IMG/VR virus record: IMGVR_UViG_3300034159_000069
Location: 1 to 24,946 of that record
DNA: 24,946 nt
Source of the DNA: a virus
Direction: 5' to 3' (one strand)
Shown here one piece after another: positions 1-6,939 of the stretch. Both the position numbers and the translations under genes were made by a program. The notes under the pieces were generated by a model that worked only from the letters and a program-made list of their open reading frames with translations, did no database searches and was not told where the DNA came from. The first letter of the stretch is position 1. Each line of letters starts with the position of its first letter.

Positions 1-24
1 CGAAACAGCCGCCGAAGGAGGGCC

Positions 25-99
25 ATGAGGATAGCCATACGTCGAACTCCTGGGATATCCCTGGCCAGGGCCGGCGAATGGCGCGCACCACATCTATAA
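25..99 (+). CDS. possible 24-aa leader-type ORF
   Basis: A very short ORF begins with ATG at 25 behind a strong ribosome binding site (GAAGGAGG, about 14-21) and stops at TAA 97-99. The predicted peptide is basic and matches nothing I recognise. It could be a leader peptide, the remnant of a gene at the window edge, or chance. Only the ribosome binding site supports it. A 12-bp palindrome (CCCTGGCCAGGG, 59-70) lies inside it. Confidence 0.2.
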   Translation: MRIAIRRTPGISLARAGEWRAPHL

Positions 100-363
100 G
101 CGTACCAGAAAATACGAGAGCGTTTCCAGTCGGAATGCGCTCGCACCTCAGATCTAACCTGCGCCCCGTCGCCGCTCCTGTTGACCCAGGCGGCGACGGG
201 GCCTACCACCTGGCGGCCGGACGATGCCGGACGGCCGCCAGAACGCACTATGCACGATGCACCACGACGCCACAGCCCCCGCGAAGCCCGCACAAGGCCC
301 CCCGCGAACGACCGGCGACGTTGGGCCACGGGCCGCATCGGGAGGCGGCGACACCCACCCACC
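100..363. other. non-coding stretch with two strong hairpins
   Basis: I find no convincing gene between the short ORF and the small gene at 364. The reading frames that are open here are Arg/Pro-rich composition shadows. The stretch holds two perfect inverted repeats: 13-bp arms at 163-175 and 190-202 with a 14-nt loop, and 9-bp arms at 211-219 and 232-240 with a 12-nt loop. Neither is followed by a T-run on either strand, so they look like regulatory or structural elements rather than ordinary intrinsic terminators. Confidence 0.5.
163..202. repeat. 13-bp perfect inverted repeat
   Basis: Arms GCCCCGTCGCCGC (163-175) and its exact complement (190-202) flank a 14-nt loop. There is no adjacent T-tract on either strand. 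Possible roles are an operator, an mRNA leader structure or part of a replication region; the sequence does not decide between them. Confidence 0.5.
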
Positions 364-624
364 ATGCCCACACCGCGACAGCGCTGGCCGGCGGCCGCGA
401 ACGCCGCCCGCCAGCTCGCGATGCGCAACCAAGAGCGCATCGCCCAGATCACCCGCGAGCTGCTGCGCGACTCGCGCATCGCTCACGACAACGGCCTGGC
501 CCGCCTGGTCTACGAAGCGCAGGCCCTGGCCGAGCAGGCCCGCCGCGAGCTCGGCGAGGCCAAGCCCTACCCCGAGGACGAGGCGCCCCACGCGGAGCCC
601 GGCGAAGCGCCCAGCAGCCAATGA
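364..624 (+). CDS. small helical hypothetical protein (86 aa)
   Basis: The start is ATG 364; the frame is open further upstream, but that part is Arg/Pro-rich and looks spurious. From about residue 15 the protein has a natural-looking, charged, helix-forming composition (RNQERIAQITRELLRDSR, then alternating Ala/Glu/Leu), ending in an acidic Pro-rich tail. It matches no family I recognise. No good ribosome binding site is visible in front of ATG 364, so start and expression are uncertain. It lies upstream of the hairpin at 644-675 and the replication-type gene, so it may be a small regulator or accessory protein of that module. Confidence 0.45.
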   Translation: MPTPRQRWPAAANAARQLAMRNQERIAQITRELLRDSRIAHDNGLARLVYEAQALAEQARRELGEAKPYPEDEAPHAEPGEAPSSQ

Positions 625-643
625 CGACCGCCAGACACGCCAA

Positions 644-675
644 GCCCCTGTCCACCGTGCGAGGTGGACAGGGGC
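644..675. promoter_or_regulatory. 13-bp inverted repeat upstream of the HTH gene
   Basis: Perfect arms GCCCCTGTCCACC (644-656) and complement (663-675) flank a 6-nt loop. The element ends 5 nt before the AAGGA ribosome binding site (681-685) of the winged-helix gene starting at 697. No T-run follows. The position suits an autoregulatory operator for the HTH protein or a translation-controlling hairpin. It could also end transcription from the small gene upstream in a rho-assisted way. Confidence 0.5.
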
Positions 676-696
676 GGGGAAAGGAATTGCCGAACT

Positions 697-2010
697 ATGA
701 TAGCACAGGATATGCGTCAGCCAGTGTCACATCAGCGCCCAGGCCCGCTCGACTACGACGGGGTCAAGCACGGGCGTATGACGCGCAAGATGACCCAGGC
801 CCGCCTGCCGGCGACGACGCGCGTCGTGATGGCCGAGGTGTTCCGCGATATACCGGTGGGCACCTGGGGCCGGGTCAGCCACCGGATCCTGGCCCACCGG
901 CTGGGCTTTAGCGAGAGCACGATCAGCCGGGGCATGGAGCTGCTCGTCGAGCACCGCTTTGTCGATCGCCGGCCGCGCGACGACGGGCCGGGCTACGAGA
1001 TCTGCCCACTCCCTCCGCCCGAGCTGCGGCCAAAGGCGACGCGCCCGCCCGCCGCCGCGCCATCGCCCGTCCGGACGCCGCAGGGAGCCTTTTTTGACCC
1101 CCGCACAGTCGATCATGGTGAGTCGATCCCCGCCGAGGCTGTTGAGACGCCAAAAAACGGCGCTCAGCTACCCCTAACGATGGATGGGGCTATCTTCTAT
1201 GATCAATCATGCAGCAGCAGCATGCATGCGGCATCGCCTGAAAACACGCAACCGGATAGGCCCGAAGCGACCGAGTCGACCGACCAAGCACCCGCCTCCC
1301 CCACCGGGAATGATCTTCCGCCGGCGCCGCCGCCCGCGCTGGCCCGCTACTTCCTTCCGCACCAGTGGCGAAAGATCTGCACGATTGCGCCCGCCGGCTA
1401 CGGCCTAGCGGATCTGGCCGGCGCGGTAGAGAAGCTGCGGACGCGCACCGATCCGCACCGCCCCTTCCACCTGCTGTGCGCCGCCATCGAGCGCGGCGAG
1501 CCGATCTACTCCCGCGAGGAACTAGAGGCGCGCGATGCGGAGCTGCGCGCCCTCGTCGAAGCCGCGTCGGCCAAGGAGTCATCAGCAAAGCCCGACTGGC
1601 CAGGTACCAAAAAGCGTGCCGCGCCCGCGCCCTACTACGACGCGGCGCAGACGGACTGGGGCGCGCTGGCGCAGGCCGAGGCGGCGCGGGTAGGCAGCGC
1701 AGCGACTGAAGAGGAGCTGCTGGCTGACCTTGATGAGGCTCTGCGCGAGGAGGCGCCTGCCCCAGCGCTGCCCCCCGTGTCCGGCCCGGCGCCCGTGCCA
1801 CGTACCGCTCCCCCGCCTGCTGATCTCGCCGCCCTAATCGCCGAGGCGGTCGCGCTGCTGGGCGACGCCCCGCCGGACACCGTGGAGCGGGGCATGATCG
1901 CCCAGCAGATCCGCGTTGAGCGCCGCACCCCGGCGGAGGCGGCCGCTGCGGTGCGGACGCGCCGCGAGCGGGCAGCGCGGCCGCCCCGCTACGGCCACGT
2001 CGGCGATTAA
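697..2010 (+). CDS. winged-helix DNA-binding protein, candidate replication initiator (437 aa)
   Basis: ATG 697 is preferred: it follows AAGGA (681-685). ATG 712 has its purine run too close, and GTG 664 lies inside the hairpin. Residues about 38-103 form a MarR/GntR-like winged helix, with helix-turn-helix around LAHRLGFSESTISRGMELL and a wing ending in a Gly-rich turn. A Pro-rich, less GC-rich linker (about 105-210) follows, then a second helical segment (about 214-270, with a PHQWRKI motif) and a helical basic C-terminus (about 376-437). A DNA-binding head, disordered linker and small C-terminal domain is the layout of lambda O and DnaD-like initiators in phages and plasmids. Initiator function is inferred from layout and from being first in the maintenance module; a transcriptional regulator is the alternative. 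Confidence 0.65.
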   Translation: MIAQDMRQPVSHQRPGPLDYDGVKHGRMTRKMTQARLPATTRVVMAEVFRDIPVGTWGRVSHRILAHRLGFSESTISRGMELLVEHRFVDRRPRDDGPGYEICPLPPPELRPKATRPPAAAPSPVRTPQGAFFDPRTVDHGESIPAEAVETPKNGAQLPLTMDGAIFYDQSCSSSMHAASPENTQPDRPEATESTDQAPASPTGNDLPPAPPPALARYFLPHQWRKICTIAPAGYGLADLAGAVEKLRTRTDPHRPFHLLCAAIERGEPIYSREELEARDAELRALVEAASAKESSAKPDWPGTKKRAAPAPYYDAAQTDWGALAQAEAARVGSAATEEELLADLDEALREEAPAPALPPVSGPAPVPRTAPPPADLAALIAEAVALLGDAPPDTVERGMIAQQIRVERRTPAEAAAAVRTRRERAARPPRYGHVGD

Positions 2011-2015
2011 GCAGC

Positions 2016-2041
2016 GGCCTGGCTGCGCGAACAGCCAGGCC
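2016..2041 (+). other. hairpin after the HTH gene (terminator-like, no T-run)
   Basis: Perfect 10-bp arms GGCCTGGCTG and CAGCCAGGCC flank a 6-nt loop, just after the TAA of the winged-helix gene. No U-tract follows, so it may be a weak or rho-assisted terminator, or an mRNA-stabilising 3' structure, ahead of the next small-gene cluster. Confidence 0.45.
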
Positions 2042-2095
2042 AGGCGGCGCGGAGGTTCCCACCATGCGCCGGCCCCAGTGTACCAGGAGGTTCCT

Positions 2096-2392
2096 ATGGC
2101 CCCGCACCGCACGTTTCGGGTCGAGGGCGGCACGACCGCCCACCGCGCCCGCCTGGCCCTGCTCAGCACGCCGCCCAGCCCGCACCAGCCGGCCCCGCTG
2201 CCGTCGCCCGGCCCCGCGCAGCGCCTCCGCCGCGCCCAGGAGGCCCGCCGCGAGGCCGACGGCATCCTGCGGCACCTGCCCGCCGGCGAGGCCGAGACAA
2301 TCCACTCCCGCTTCGCCCGGCGCCAGGCGGCCGAGCTCCGGGCCGAGGCCGACCAGATCGAGGCCGAGCTCGCGGGGGTACGCCGTGGATGA
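2096..2392 (+). CDS. hypothetical protein with C-terminal coiled coil (98 aa)
   Basis: ATG 2096 follows a near-consensus ribosome binding site (AGGAGG, 2085-2090) at 5-nt spacing. The N-terminal third is Pro-rich and probably disordered. Residues about 40-98 are rich in Arg, Glu, Ala and Leu and should form a long amphipathic helix or coiled coil. No family is recognised. It is the first gene of a four-gene coupled run (2096-3102) leading into the ParB-like gene, and its stop overlaps the next start by 8 nt. Confidence 0.6.
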   Translation: MAPHRTFRVEGGTTAHRARLALLSTPPSPHQPAPLPSPGPAQRLRRAQEARREADGILRHLPAGEAETIHSRFARRQAAELRAEADQIEAELAGVRRG

Positions 2393-2600
2393 CTTCTTCG
2401 AGCTCCCGAGCGAGCGCCTGGACATGCGCCTGCTGACTGTCGTCGCCGCCCGGCCCGGGCAGTACGCCGCCCCGCCCAGTCTTGTGGCCGATGTCGTGGG
2501 CCGACTGGTGCGGGAGATTCCGCTCCCCGAGCGGGCCGGGCGCTGCTGGCGCTGGCGCCAGGCGCAGGGCGCGGCCCTGCGGGCGTGGAGGTGGAACTGA
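2385..2600 (+). CDS. small hypothetical protein (71 aa)
   Basis: The start is GTG 2385, overlapping the previous gene by 8 nt, with a weak G-rich ribosome binding site (GGGGG, about 2374-2378). The peptide begins with an acidic DDFFELPSERLD stretch, has a hydrophobic helical middle (LLTVVAARP, then LVADVVGRLVREIPLP) and ends Trp/Arg-rich. It has no recognised domain. Composition and tight coupling to both neighbours favour a real gene. It is probably an accessory protein of the phage or plasmid. Confidence 0.5.
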   Translation: MDDFFELPSERLDMRLLTVVAARPGQYAAPPSLVADVVGRLVREIPLPERAGRCWRWRQAQGAALRAWRWN

Positions 2601-2815
2601 TGTACGCCTACGCCGAGCCCACCACGCCGCTCACCGTCGCCGAGCGCCTGCGCGTCCTGGCCAGCCAGGCGGCCCGGCCCGTCGCCGACGGCAGCGACCC
2701 CCAGCAGGCCCTGCTCGCCCTCGCCCGCGCACTGGCCGCGCTGGCCAGCGAGCTCGAGCACGAGGCCCACGCCGCGCGGCGCCTGGCCGCGCCCGCACCC
2801 CAGAGGTTTCTATGA
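2600..2815 (+). CDS. small Ala/Leu-rich helical protein (71 aa)
   Basis: ATG 2600 overlaps the upstream TGA (TGATG) and follows GGAGG (about 2587-2591). The protein is almost entirely helical. Residues about 12-25 (LTVAERLRVLASQAA) and about 37-60 (ALLALARALAALASELE) suggest a helical hairpin or dimerising coiled coil. No family is recognised. It belongs to the coupled 2096-3102 cluster. Confidence 0.55.
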   Translation: MYAYAEPTTPLTVAERLRVLASQAARPVADGSDPQQALLALARALAALASELEHEAHAARRLAAPAPQRFL

Positions 2816-3102
2816 TGGACACGCCCGCCCTCCACATCGCCCCGCCGCTGCCCTGCGCCGTGCGCACGCCCACGGAGACCGACCCCGAGCGGCGCTGCGG
2901 GCGCCCGGCCAGCGTCGCCCAGGCCGAGCGCCTGCCCACCGGCGCCTACACCATCCTGCCGATCTGCCGGGCCTGCGTCGAGGCAACCGCCCGGGTGTAC
3001 GGCCTCACCGACGAGCCGCCCGCGCCTGCCGCCCGCGCCGCCCGCCCGGGCCTCGTCGGCGACGCGCGGCTATGGACCCACACAGGAGATCACGATGCCT
3101 AA
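2812..3102 (+). CDS. small four-cysteine, possibly zinc-binding protein (96 aa)
   Basis: ATG 2812 overlaps the upstream stop (ATGA), with AGAGG at 2802-2806; the adjacent ATG at 2815 is in frame too. Cysteines fall at about residues 15, 29, 52 and 55. The last pair is a CxxC (ICRACVEA), which together could form a small zinc ribbon. The C-terminus is Ala/Arg/Pro-rich. Small zinc-finger proteins of this size are common among phage early genes. The actual role is unknown. Its last 8 nt overlap the ParB-like gene. Confidence 0.55.
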   Translation: MMDTPALHIAPPLPCAVRTPTETDPERRCGRPASVAQAERLPTGAYTILPICRACVEATARVYGLTDEPPAPAARAARPGLVGDARLWTHTGDHDA

Positions 3103-5140
3103 GCCATTGGCCCAGAGCCCGGACCCGCTGCCGAGCATCCCCCAGGAGCGCGGCACGAGCGCGATCAGCCCCGCAGTGCGCGCCCAGGCCGAGGGCGTGC
3201 TGGCCCAGGCCCGCACATTCATTGGCCGTGCCCAGGCCGCCCAGGCCGCCGTCACCGCCCTGGGCGCCGGCCCTGCCACGGCGTGGCGGCCCGGCCCCGA
3301 CGCCACCGGCGTCTACCGCCGGCCGCCATCGATGGCGGAGCGGATCATGGCCGCCCCGCGCGAGCTGGTCGACGGCCGCTGGCAGCCGCGCGAGACCTAC
3401 GACGAGGCGACCCTGGCCGAGCTGGCGGAGAGCATCCGCGAGCACGGCGTGATCGCGGACCTGCTGGCCATCGTCAACGAGTACGGCGAGCTGGAGCTGA
3501 TCGCCGGCCACCGCCGCAAGCGCGCCGCCCTGGCCGCCGGCGGGCGCGATGTGCCGGTCAAGGTGCTGGAGGTGACGGCCGCACAGGCGTTCGAGCTGGC
3601 GATCATCGACAACGATCAGCGTTCCGACCTGACCGACCTGGAGCGCGGCAAGGCCTACGAGCGGATCATCGCCGAGCAGCAGATTAGCGAGGCCGAGCTG
3701 GCGCGGCGCCTCGGCCGGGCCAGGGCCTACATTCAGCAGCGCCGCAAACTGGCCCAGGCCTGCCCCGAGCTCCAGCAGGCCTACATCGGCGGGCAGCTGG
3801 GCTTCACGCACGTCCGTGCGATCTGCGACGGCAGCGGCGGCGATCACGCGGTGCAACAGGCCGTGGTGGCCTACGAAATCAAGGAGATCAAGGCCGGTCG
3901 CCCGGACACGGCCACCTCCCTCCAGGAGCGCGCCGAGCGCACCGTGCGCGAGCAGTCCGGCGCCGCGCTGAAGAAGCTGGGCTGGAAGGTGGATCAGTAC
4001 TGGCAGGGCAACACGCAGCGCCACTACCACCACGCGCCGACGGCGCGGCCAGCCGAGTGGTCGAGCGCCGAGATCCTGGCCGCCGTACGCGAGCAGCGCC
4101 GACCGCCCGACGGCGCGACAGCGGCCCATCTCGACGGCGCCGCGCGGCTCGACCTGGAGCGCCACGGCTGGAGGATGAGCGCCACGGCCTGCGCGCCCTG
4201 GACGATCGCCGAGAAGGGCAAGGAGCTGATCGTCGGCGACGCCGGCGACCTGGCGCCGCAGATCGCCGCCGCCCGGGAGGCGCTCCAGAAGCTGGCCGAT
4301 CGGTTCGTCAAAGCCGGCTGGGCCGCCACCTGGAACCACACGACGCTGACGGCCACCCCGCCAGAGGGGGCAGCTGAGGGCAAGAAGAAGCCGAAGAAGC
4401 CGGCGCCCGTGCAGTGCCGCAGCATCAGCGAGGCCGAGAAGTTGATCCGGGCGATCGAGAAGGGCACTTGGACGCCGGAGCAGACGCAGCCCCGGGGTAG
4501 CGCGAGCGACAGCTACAAGGCCGAGTGCGAGCGCTGCAAGAAGCACACGAGCCAGTACAGCTACATCGAAAATGTACGGTTTTGCGCCGCCTGCGGCGTG
4601 ATCGTGGAGGCCGAGCATGCGGCGGAGCGGGCGAGGCTCGCGGCCTATGTGGACACGAAGCTCGGCGCCTGGCTCGACAGCGCGCCGCAGGTCGGGGCGG
4701 CGCTGATCCTGCTTCGGCGTCGGGACATCGCAGCGGTGGCGCCCGCACTGGCCGACGCCGCGCAGCGGGCGACGGTGCTGCGTGAGGAGCTGACGCAGCT
4801 GCTCTGGAGCAACCGGCGACACTTCAAATTCACGGAGGAGGCGCCCGCGCCCGCCGAGCCCGGCCACGCCGTGGCAGCCCCCGCCGAGGCGGCCCGCCCC
4901 GCAGGCCTCGACGACCTGATCGCCCGCCTGGCGGCCATCGAGGAGGCCATCCCCGGCGTGACGAGCTACGGGATGGTGGTGGAGCTCGGCAACCGGCTCG
5001 GCGACATCTCCGATGCGCTGGATCACTACGCCGACGCCGTGTCCGATGACGCGCGGGACGCGCTGATCCAGCGGATGGGCGAGGCCAGTGCCGCGCTCGA
5101 CGCCCTCGCGCTCACCACGACCCAGCGCGAGGCGGCGTGA
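3095..5140 (+). CDS. ParB-like protein with C-terminal zinc ribbon (681 aa)
   Basis: ATG 3095 follows AGGAG (3082-3086). Residues about 86-240 form a ParB/Spo0J-type N-terminal module: an IREHGV segment, then GHRRKRAA (138-145, the equivalent of the GERRxRA nucleotide-binding box), a Leu/Glu-rich helix, and an HTH at about 196-213 (ISEAELARRLGRARAYI). ParB proteins clamp on DNA at parS sites with CTP. After this the protein is unusual: a Lys/Pro linker at about 428-438, a CxxC-x15-CxxC zinc ribbon (Cys 478, 481, 497, 500) and about 180 further helical residues. It is about twice the length of chromosomal ParB, and no ParA is adjacent. Long ParB-like proteins are common in phages and plasmids, some acting as regulators or nucleases; a partition role here is unproven. 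Confidence 0.8.
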   Translation: MPKPLAQSPDPLPSIPQERGTSAISPAVRAQAEGVLAQARTFIGRAQAAQAAVTALGAGPATAWRPGPDATGVYRRPPSMAERIMAAPRELVDGRWQPRETYDEATLAELAESIREHGVIADLLAIVNEYGELELIAGHRRKRAALAAGGRDVPVKVLEVTAAQAFELAIIDNDQRSDLTDLERGKAYERIIAEQQISEAELARRLGRARAYIQQRRKLAQACPELQQAYIGGQLGFTHVRAICDGSGGDHAVQQAVVAYEIKEIKAGRPDTATSLQERAERTVREQSGAALKKLGWKVDQYWQGNTQRHYHHAPTARPAEWSSAEILAAVREQRRPPDGATAAHLDGAARLDLERHGWRMSATACAPWTIAEKGKELIVGDAGDLAPQIAAAREALQKLADRFVKAGWAATWNHTTLTATPPEGAAEGKKKPKKPAPVQCRSISEAEKLIRAIEKGTWTPEQTQPRGSASDSYKAECERCKKHTSQYSYIENVRFCAACGVIVEAEHAAERARLAAYVDTKLGAWLDSAPQVGAALILLRRRDIAAVAPALADAAQRATVLREELTQLLWSNRRHFKFTEEAPAPAEPGHAVAAPAEAARPAGLDDLIARLAAIEEAIPGVTSYGMVVELGNRLGDISDALDHYADAVSDDARDALIQRMGEASAALDALALTTTQREAA

Positions 5141-5886
5141 TGCTCTACACCTGGGTCTTCCTGGCCGACAACGACCACCGCAGCGGCAGCTTCATCGGCG
5201 TCTTCGAGGCCGCGCATATCGGCGGCAGCTTCGACCAGGAGCTGTGCAGCCTGGAGGGGCCGCGCGTCGCGATGTCCCGCAAGGGCCACACGCTCCAGAT
5301 TGGCGCGCGGCGCTATCGCTGCCGCCGCTACTGGCCCTGGGTGGGCAACTGGTGCTGGAGCGGCTACCTGCTGGCCGCGCCGGACGCGGCCCGGCTGCTC
5401 CAGCAGCTGCGCGCGGTCGGCTACGGCCCCGACAGCGCCCCCGTCGGCTTCTGGGGCGTGTGGCGCGGCTGGCGGCCTATCACGCCGCAGTTCGCCCTGA
5501 CCTATGGAGGGGAGGTGCGCTATGCCCGCAACCGATCCGGACGTCTCCCGCGCGATCAGCGACGTGCTGCGCTGGGGCGCCGAGGGCTACGACTATCCAG
5601 GGATCATGGCCCTGATCCGCGCCGTCGGCATCGACTGGTGGCAGGAGCGCCAGATGTGGGCGCGCTACGAGCGAGAGGCCCGCCAGGCCCGCGCCAGGCT
5701 CGACGCCCGGTGGATCAGACTGCCCTACCCCGCCGACATGTGCTCACCGAAGCTGCCTCCGGCGGGGATGCCAGTGCTCATCCTGGGATGGGCCGAGGTC
5801 TTCGGACAATGGTCACACGACTTCGACCACGGGATCTACCACCGGGTCGAGGTGATCCGCCGGGGCGCCTGGTGGTCGAGCATTGA
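5140..5886 (+). CDS. hypothetical protein, 3' half overlapping the next gene
   Basis: ATG 5140 overlaps the ParB-like stop (TGATG). The first about 125 residues look genuine: rich in aromatic residues and tryptophan, with an LYTWVFLADNDHR start and a CRRYWPWVGNWCW cluster. After about position 5510 the frame stays open to 5886 but becomes Arg/Pro/Gly-rich, as expected of an off-frame reading of the next gene, which starts at 5522. The natural end may therefore have been near 5520, with the stop lost by mutation, or the two genes share about 365 bp. No family is recognised. The N-terminal part is reliable; the end is not. Confidence 0.45.
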   Translation: MLYTWVFLADNDHRSGSFIGVFEAAHIGGSFDQELCSLEGPRVAMSRKGHTLQIGARRYRCRRYWPWVGNWCWSGYLLAAPDAARLLQQLRAVGYGPDSAPVGFWGVWRGWRPITPQFALTYGGEVRYARNRSGRLPRDQRRAALGRRGLRLSRDHGPDPRRRHRLVAGAPDVGALRARGPPGPRQARRPVDQTALPRRHVLTEAASGGDASAHPGMGRGLRTMVTRLRPRDLPPGRGDPPGRLVVEH

Positions 5887-6016
5887 CCACTTCGTGATAG
5901 AGCGCAGCGCCGCGAGCGATGATGTTGGGATAGAAGTTGTCGCCTGGCAGCCCGTGCCGAGCGACGCGGATCGGTGGATCGCCGCTACCCAGCTACCGGA
6001 GAAGGTCTATGTCTGA
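5522..6016 (+). CDS. hypothetical protein with DUF551-like C-terminus (164 aa)
   Basis: ATG 5522 sits 6 nt after a strong GGAGGGGAGG (5506-5515); ATG 5504 lies before that site and is less likely. The N-terminal half is helical (DVSRAISDVLRWG, then a DWWQERQMW helix). The C-terminal half has aromatic beta-type segments ending in EVVAWQPVPSDADRW. That ending recalls phage DUF551-type proteins, which finish in a W-x-P-L-P motif. It belongs to the run of small coupled genes (5140-7615). The biological role is unknown. Confidence 0.6.
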   Translation: MPATDPDVSRAISDVLRWGAEGYDYPGIMALIRAVGIDWWQERQMWARYEREARQARARLDARWIRLPYPADMCSPKLPPAGMPVLILGWAEVFGQWSHDFDHGIYHRVEVIRRGAWWSSIDHFVIERSAASDDVGIEVVAWQPVPSDADRWIAATQLPEKVYV

Positions 6017-6299
6017 GAGTCTCCCCACCCGCTACCAGCACCAGGCCTGGGCCTGGCTGCGGGCCGAGCTGACGCGCCGCCTCGGCGCGGCGGCCATGGC
6101 CGAGGTCTGGGCCGAGTACACCCGGCTCGGGCGGATCGACCACCTGCACGCCGCGCGCCAGCGCTGCGTGCAGCGGATCGCGATGGCGGAGATCGGGGCG
6201 GCCAGCGGGGCCGGGCAGCGCATCGCCGCCCTGCGTGCGCAGCTCGCCCGGCTCGACGAGAAGATCGCGGCGGCCACCGCCGCCAGCAAGGAGGGTTGA
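6009..6299 (+). CDS. small helical hypothetical protein (96 aa)
   Basis: ATG 6009 overlaps the previous gene by 8 nt and follows GGAGAAGG (5998-6005). The sequence is helical throughout. Residues about 60-90 (GQRIAALRAQLARLDEKI) are a clear heptad-type coiled coil. The amino-terminal segment has a YQHQAWAWLRAEL helix. No family is recognised. It sits in a translationally coupled row with 6300-6530. Confidence 0.6.
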   Translation: MSESLPTRYQHQAWAWLRAELTRRLGAAAMAEVWAEYTRLGRIDHLHAARQRCVQRIAMAEIGAASGAGQRIAALRAQLARLDEKIAAATAASKEG

Positions 6300-6530
6300 G
6301 TGCAGGACTACCACTACCAGATCGGCCACCGCCGCGCCGCCCTGCTCGGCGCGCCGCCCGCAGATCGTCGCCGGGCCGCACGGCGCCTGCTCAGCACCGG
6401 CCGCGCCACGCTGGCCGCCGTGTCTGAGGCCTGGTACGGCGGCGACGCCGCGGCGGCCCGCCAAGAGATCTACGCCGGGCGCAGCGGCGCGCGGCTGGCC
6501 ACGGCGCCCGTCGCGGCGGTGCAGCTATGA
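6300..6530 (+). CDS. small basic hypothetical protein (76 aa)
   Basis: GTG 6300 directly follows the upstream TGA and has a full AAGGAGG ribosome binding site (6288-6294), which decides this non-ATG start. The protein is Arg/Ala-rich and helical (DRRRAARRLLSTGRATLAAVSEAWYGG), so nucleic-acid binding is conceivable. There is no recognised domain. Its stop overlaps the next start (ATGA). Confidence 0.55.
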   Translation: MQDYHYQIGHRRAALLGAPPADRRRAARRLLSTGRATLAAVSEAWYGGDAAAARQEIYAGRSGARLATAPVAAVQL

Positions 6531-6727
6531 CCGCCCCCGAGGTCTCCCAGGACGCCCTGGAGCTCTTGCTCACCTACGTGCGCCACAACTACGCCCCCAT
6601 GGCACCCACGGCCCGCCTGCTGGCCGTTTACGAGGCGCAGCAGGCCGAGCTGCAGCGCCTGCGCGTCGAAGTCGCGGCGCTCAGGCAGGCGCTGGCGCTG
6701 AGCAACCTGGAGGTGGAGCCGTCATGA
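6527..6727 (+). CDS. small coiled-coil protein (66 aa)
   Basis: ATG 6527 overlaps the upstream stop by 4 nt (ATGA). The peptide has two helices: residues about 7-20 (QDALELLLTYVRHNY) and a long heptad-pattern coiled coil at about 30-60 (AQQAELQRLRVEVAALRQAL). Such small coiled-coil peptides are frequent in phage early regions. Function is unknown. Confidence 0.55.
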   Translation: MTAPEVSQDALELLLTYVRHNYAPMAPTARLLAVYEAQQAELQRLRVEVAALRQALALSNLEVEPS

Positions 6728-6939
6728 ACGCTGAGATTGCCCAGCAGATCGCGGCAGCCGCCCGTGAGTCCGTCCTGGCCGATCATCGCATCCCCATGGA
6801 TCTGCCCAATGTGCGCGCGGCCCTGGCGGCGCCCACGGCTCTCGAAGAGCTGTTTATCCTCCACGACCCGGAGGTCGCTGCGGTCGTAGCGCGCTGTCGG
6901 GCGCACATAGCGGTCATCGTGGCCGAGGAGAATCGCTGA
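6724..6939 (+). CDS. small helical hypothetical protein (71 aa)
   Basis: ATG 6724 overlaps the previous stop (ATGA), with GGAGG (6710-6714) upstream. The protein is acidic to neutral and helical (EIAQQIAAAARESV, then ALEELFILHDPEVAAVV). No family is recognised. The end overlaps the next start as TGATG, placing it in the same coupled run. Confidence 0.5.
   Translation: MNAEIAQQIAAAARESVLADHRIPMDLPNVRAALAAPTALEELFILHDPEVAAVVARCRAHIAVIVAEENR

Noticed and set aside
688-701. TATGAT at 696-701 as a promoter -10 for the HTH gene
   Set aside because: It has no plausible -35 at the right distance, and it overlaps the best start codon (ATG 697).
1190-2770. 526-aa minus-strand open frame
   Set aside because: Arg/Pro/Ala-rich and antisense to the winged-helix gene and three small coupled genes; it lacks a ribosome binding site.
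3005-5026. 673-aa minus-strand open frame
   Set aside because: It lies antisense to the ParB-like gene, is Arg/Gly/Leu-rich without a recognisable domain, and has no good start signal; it is a high-GC mirror of the real gene.
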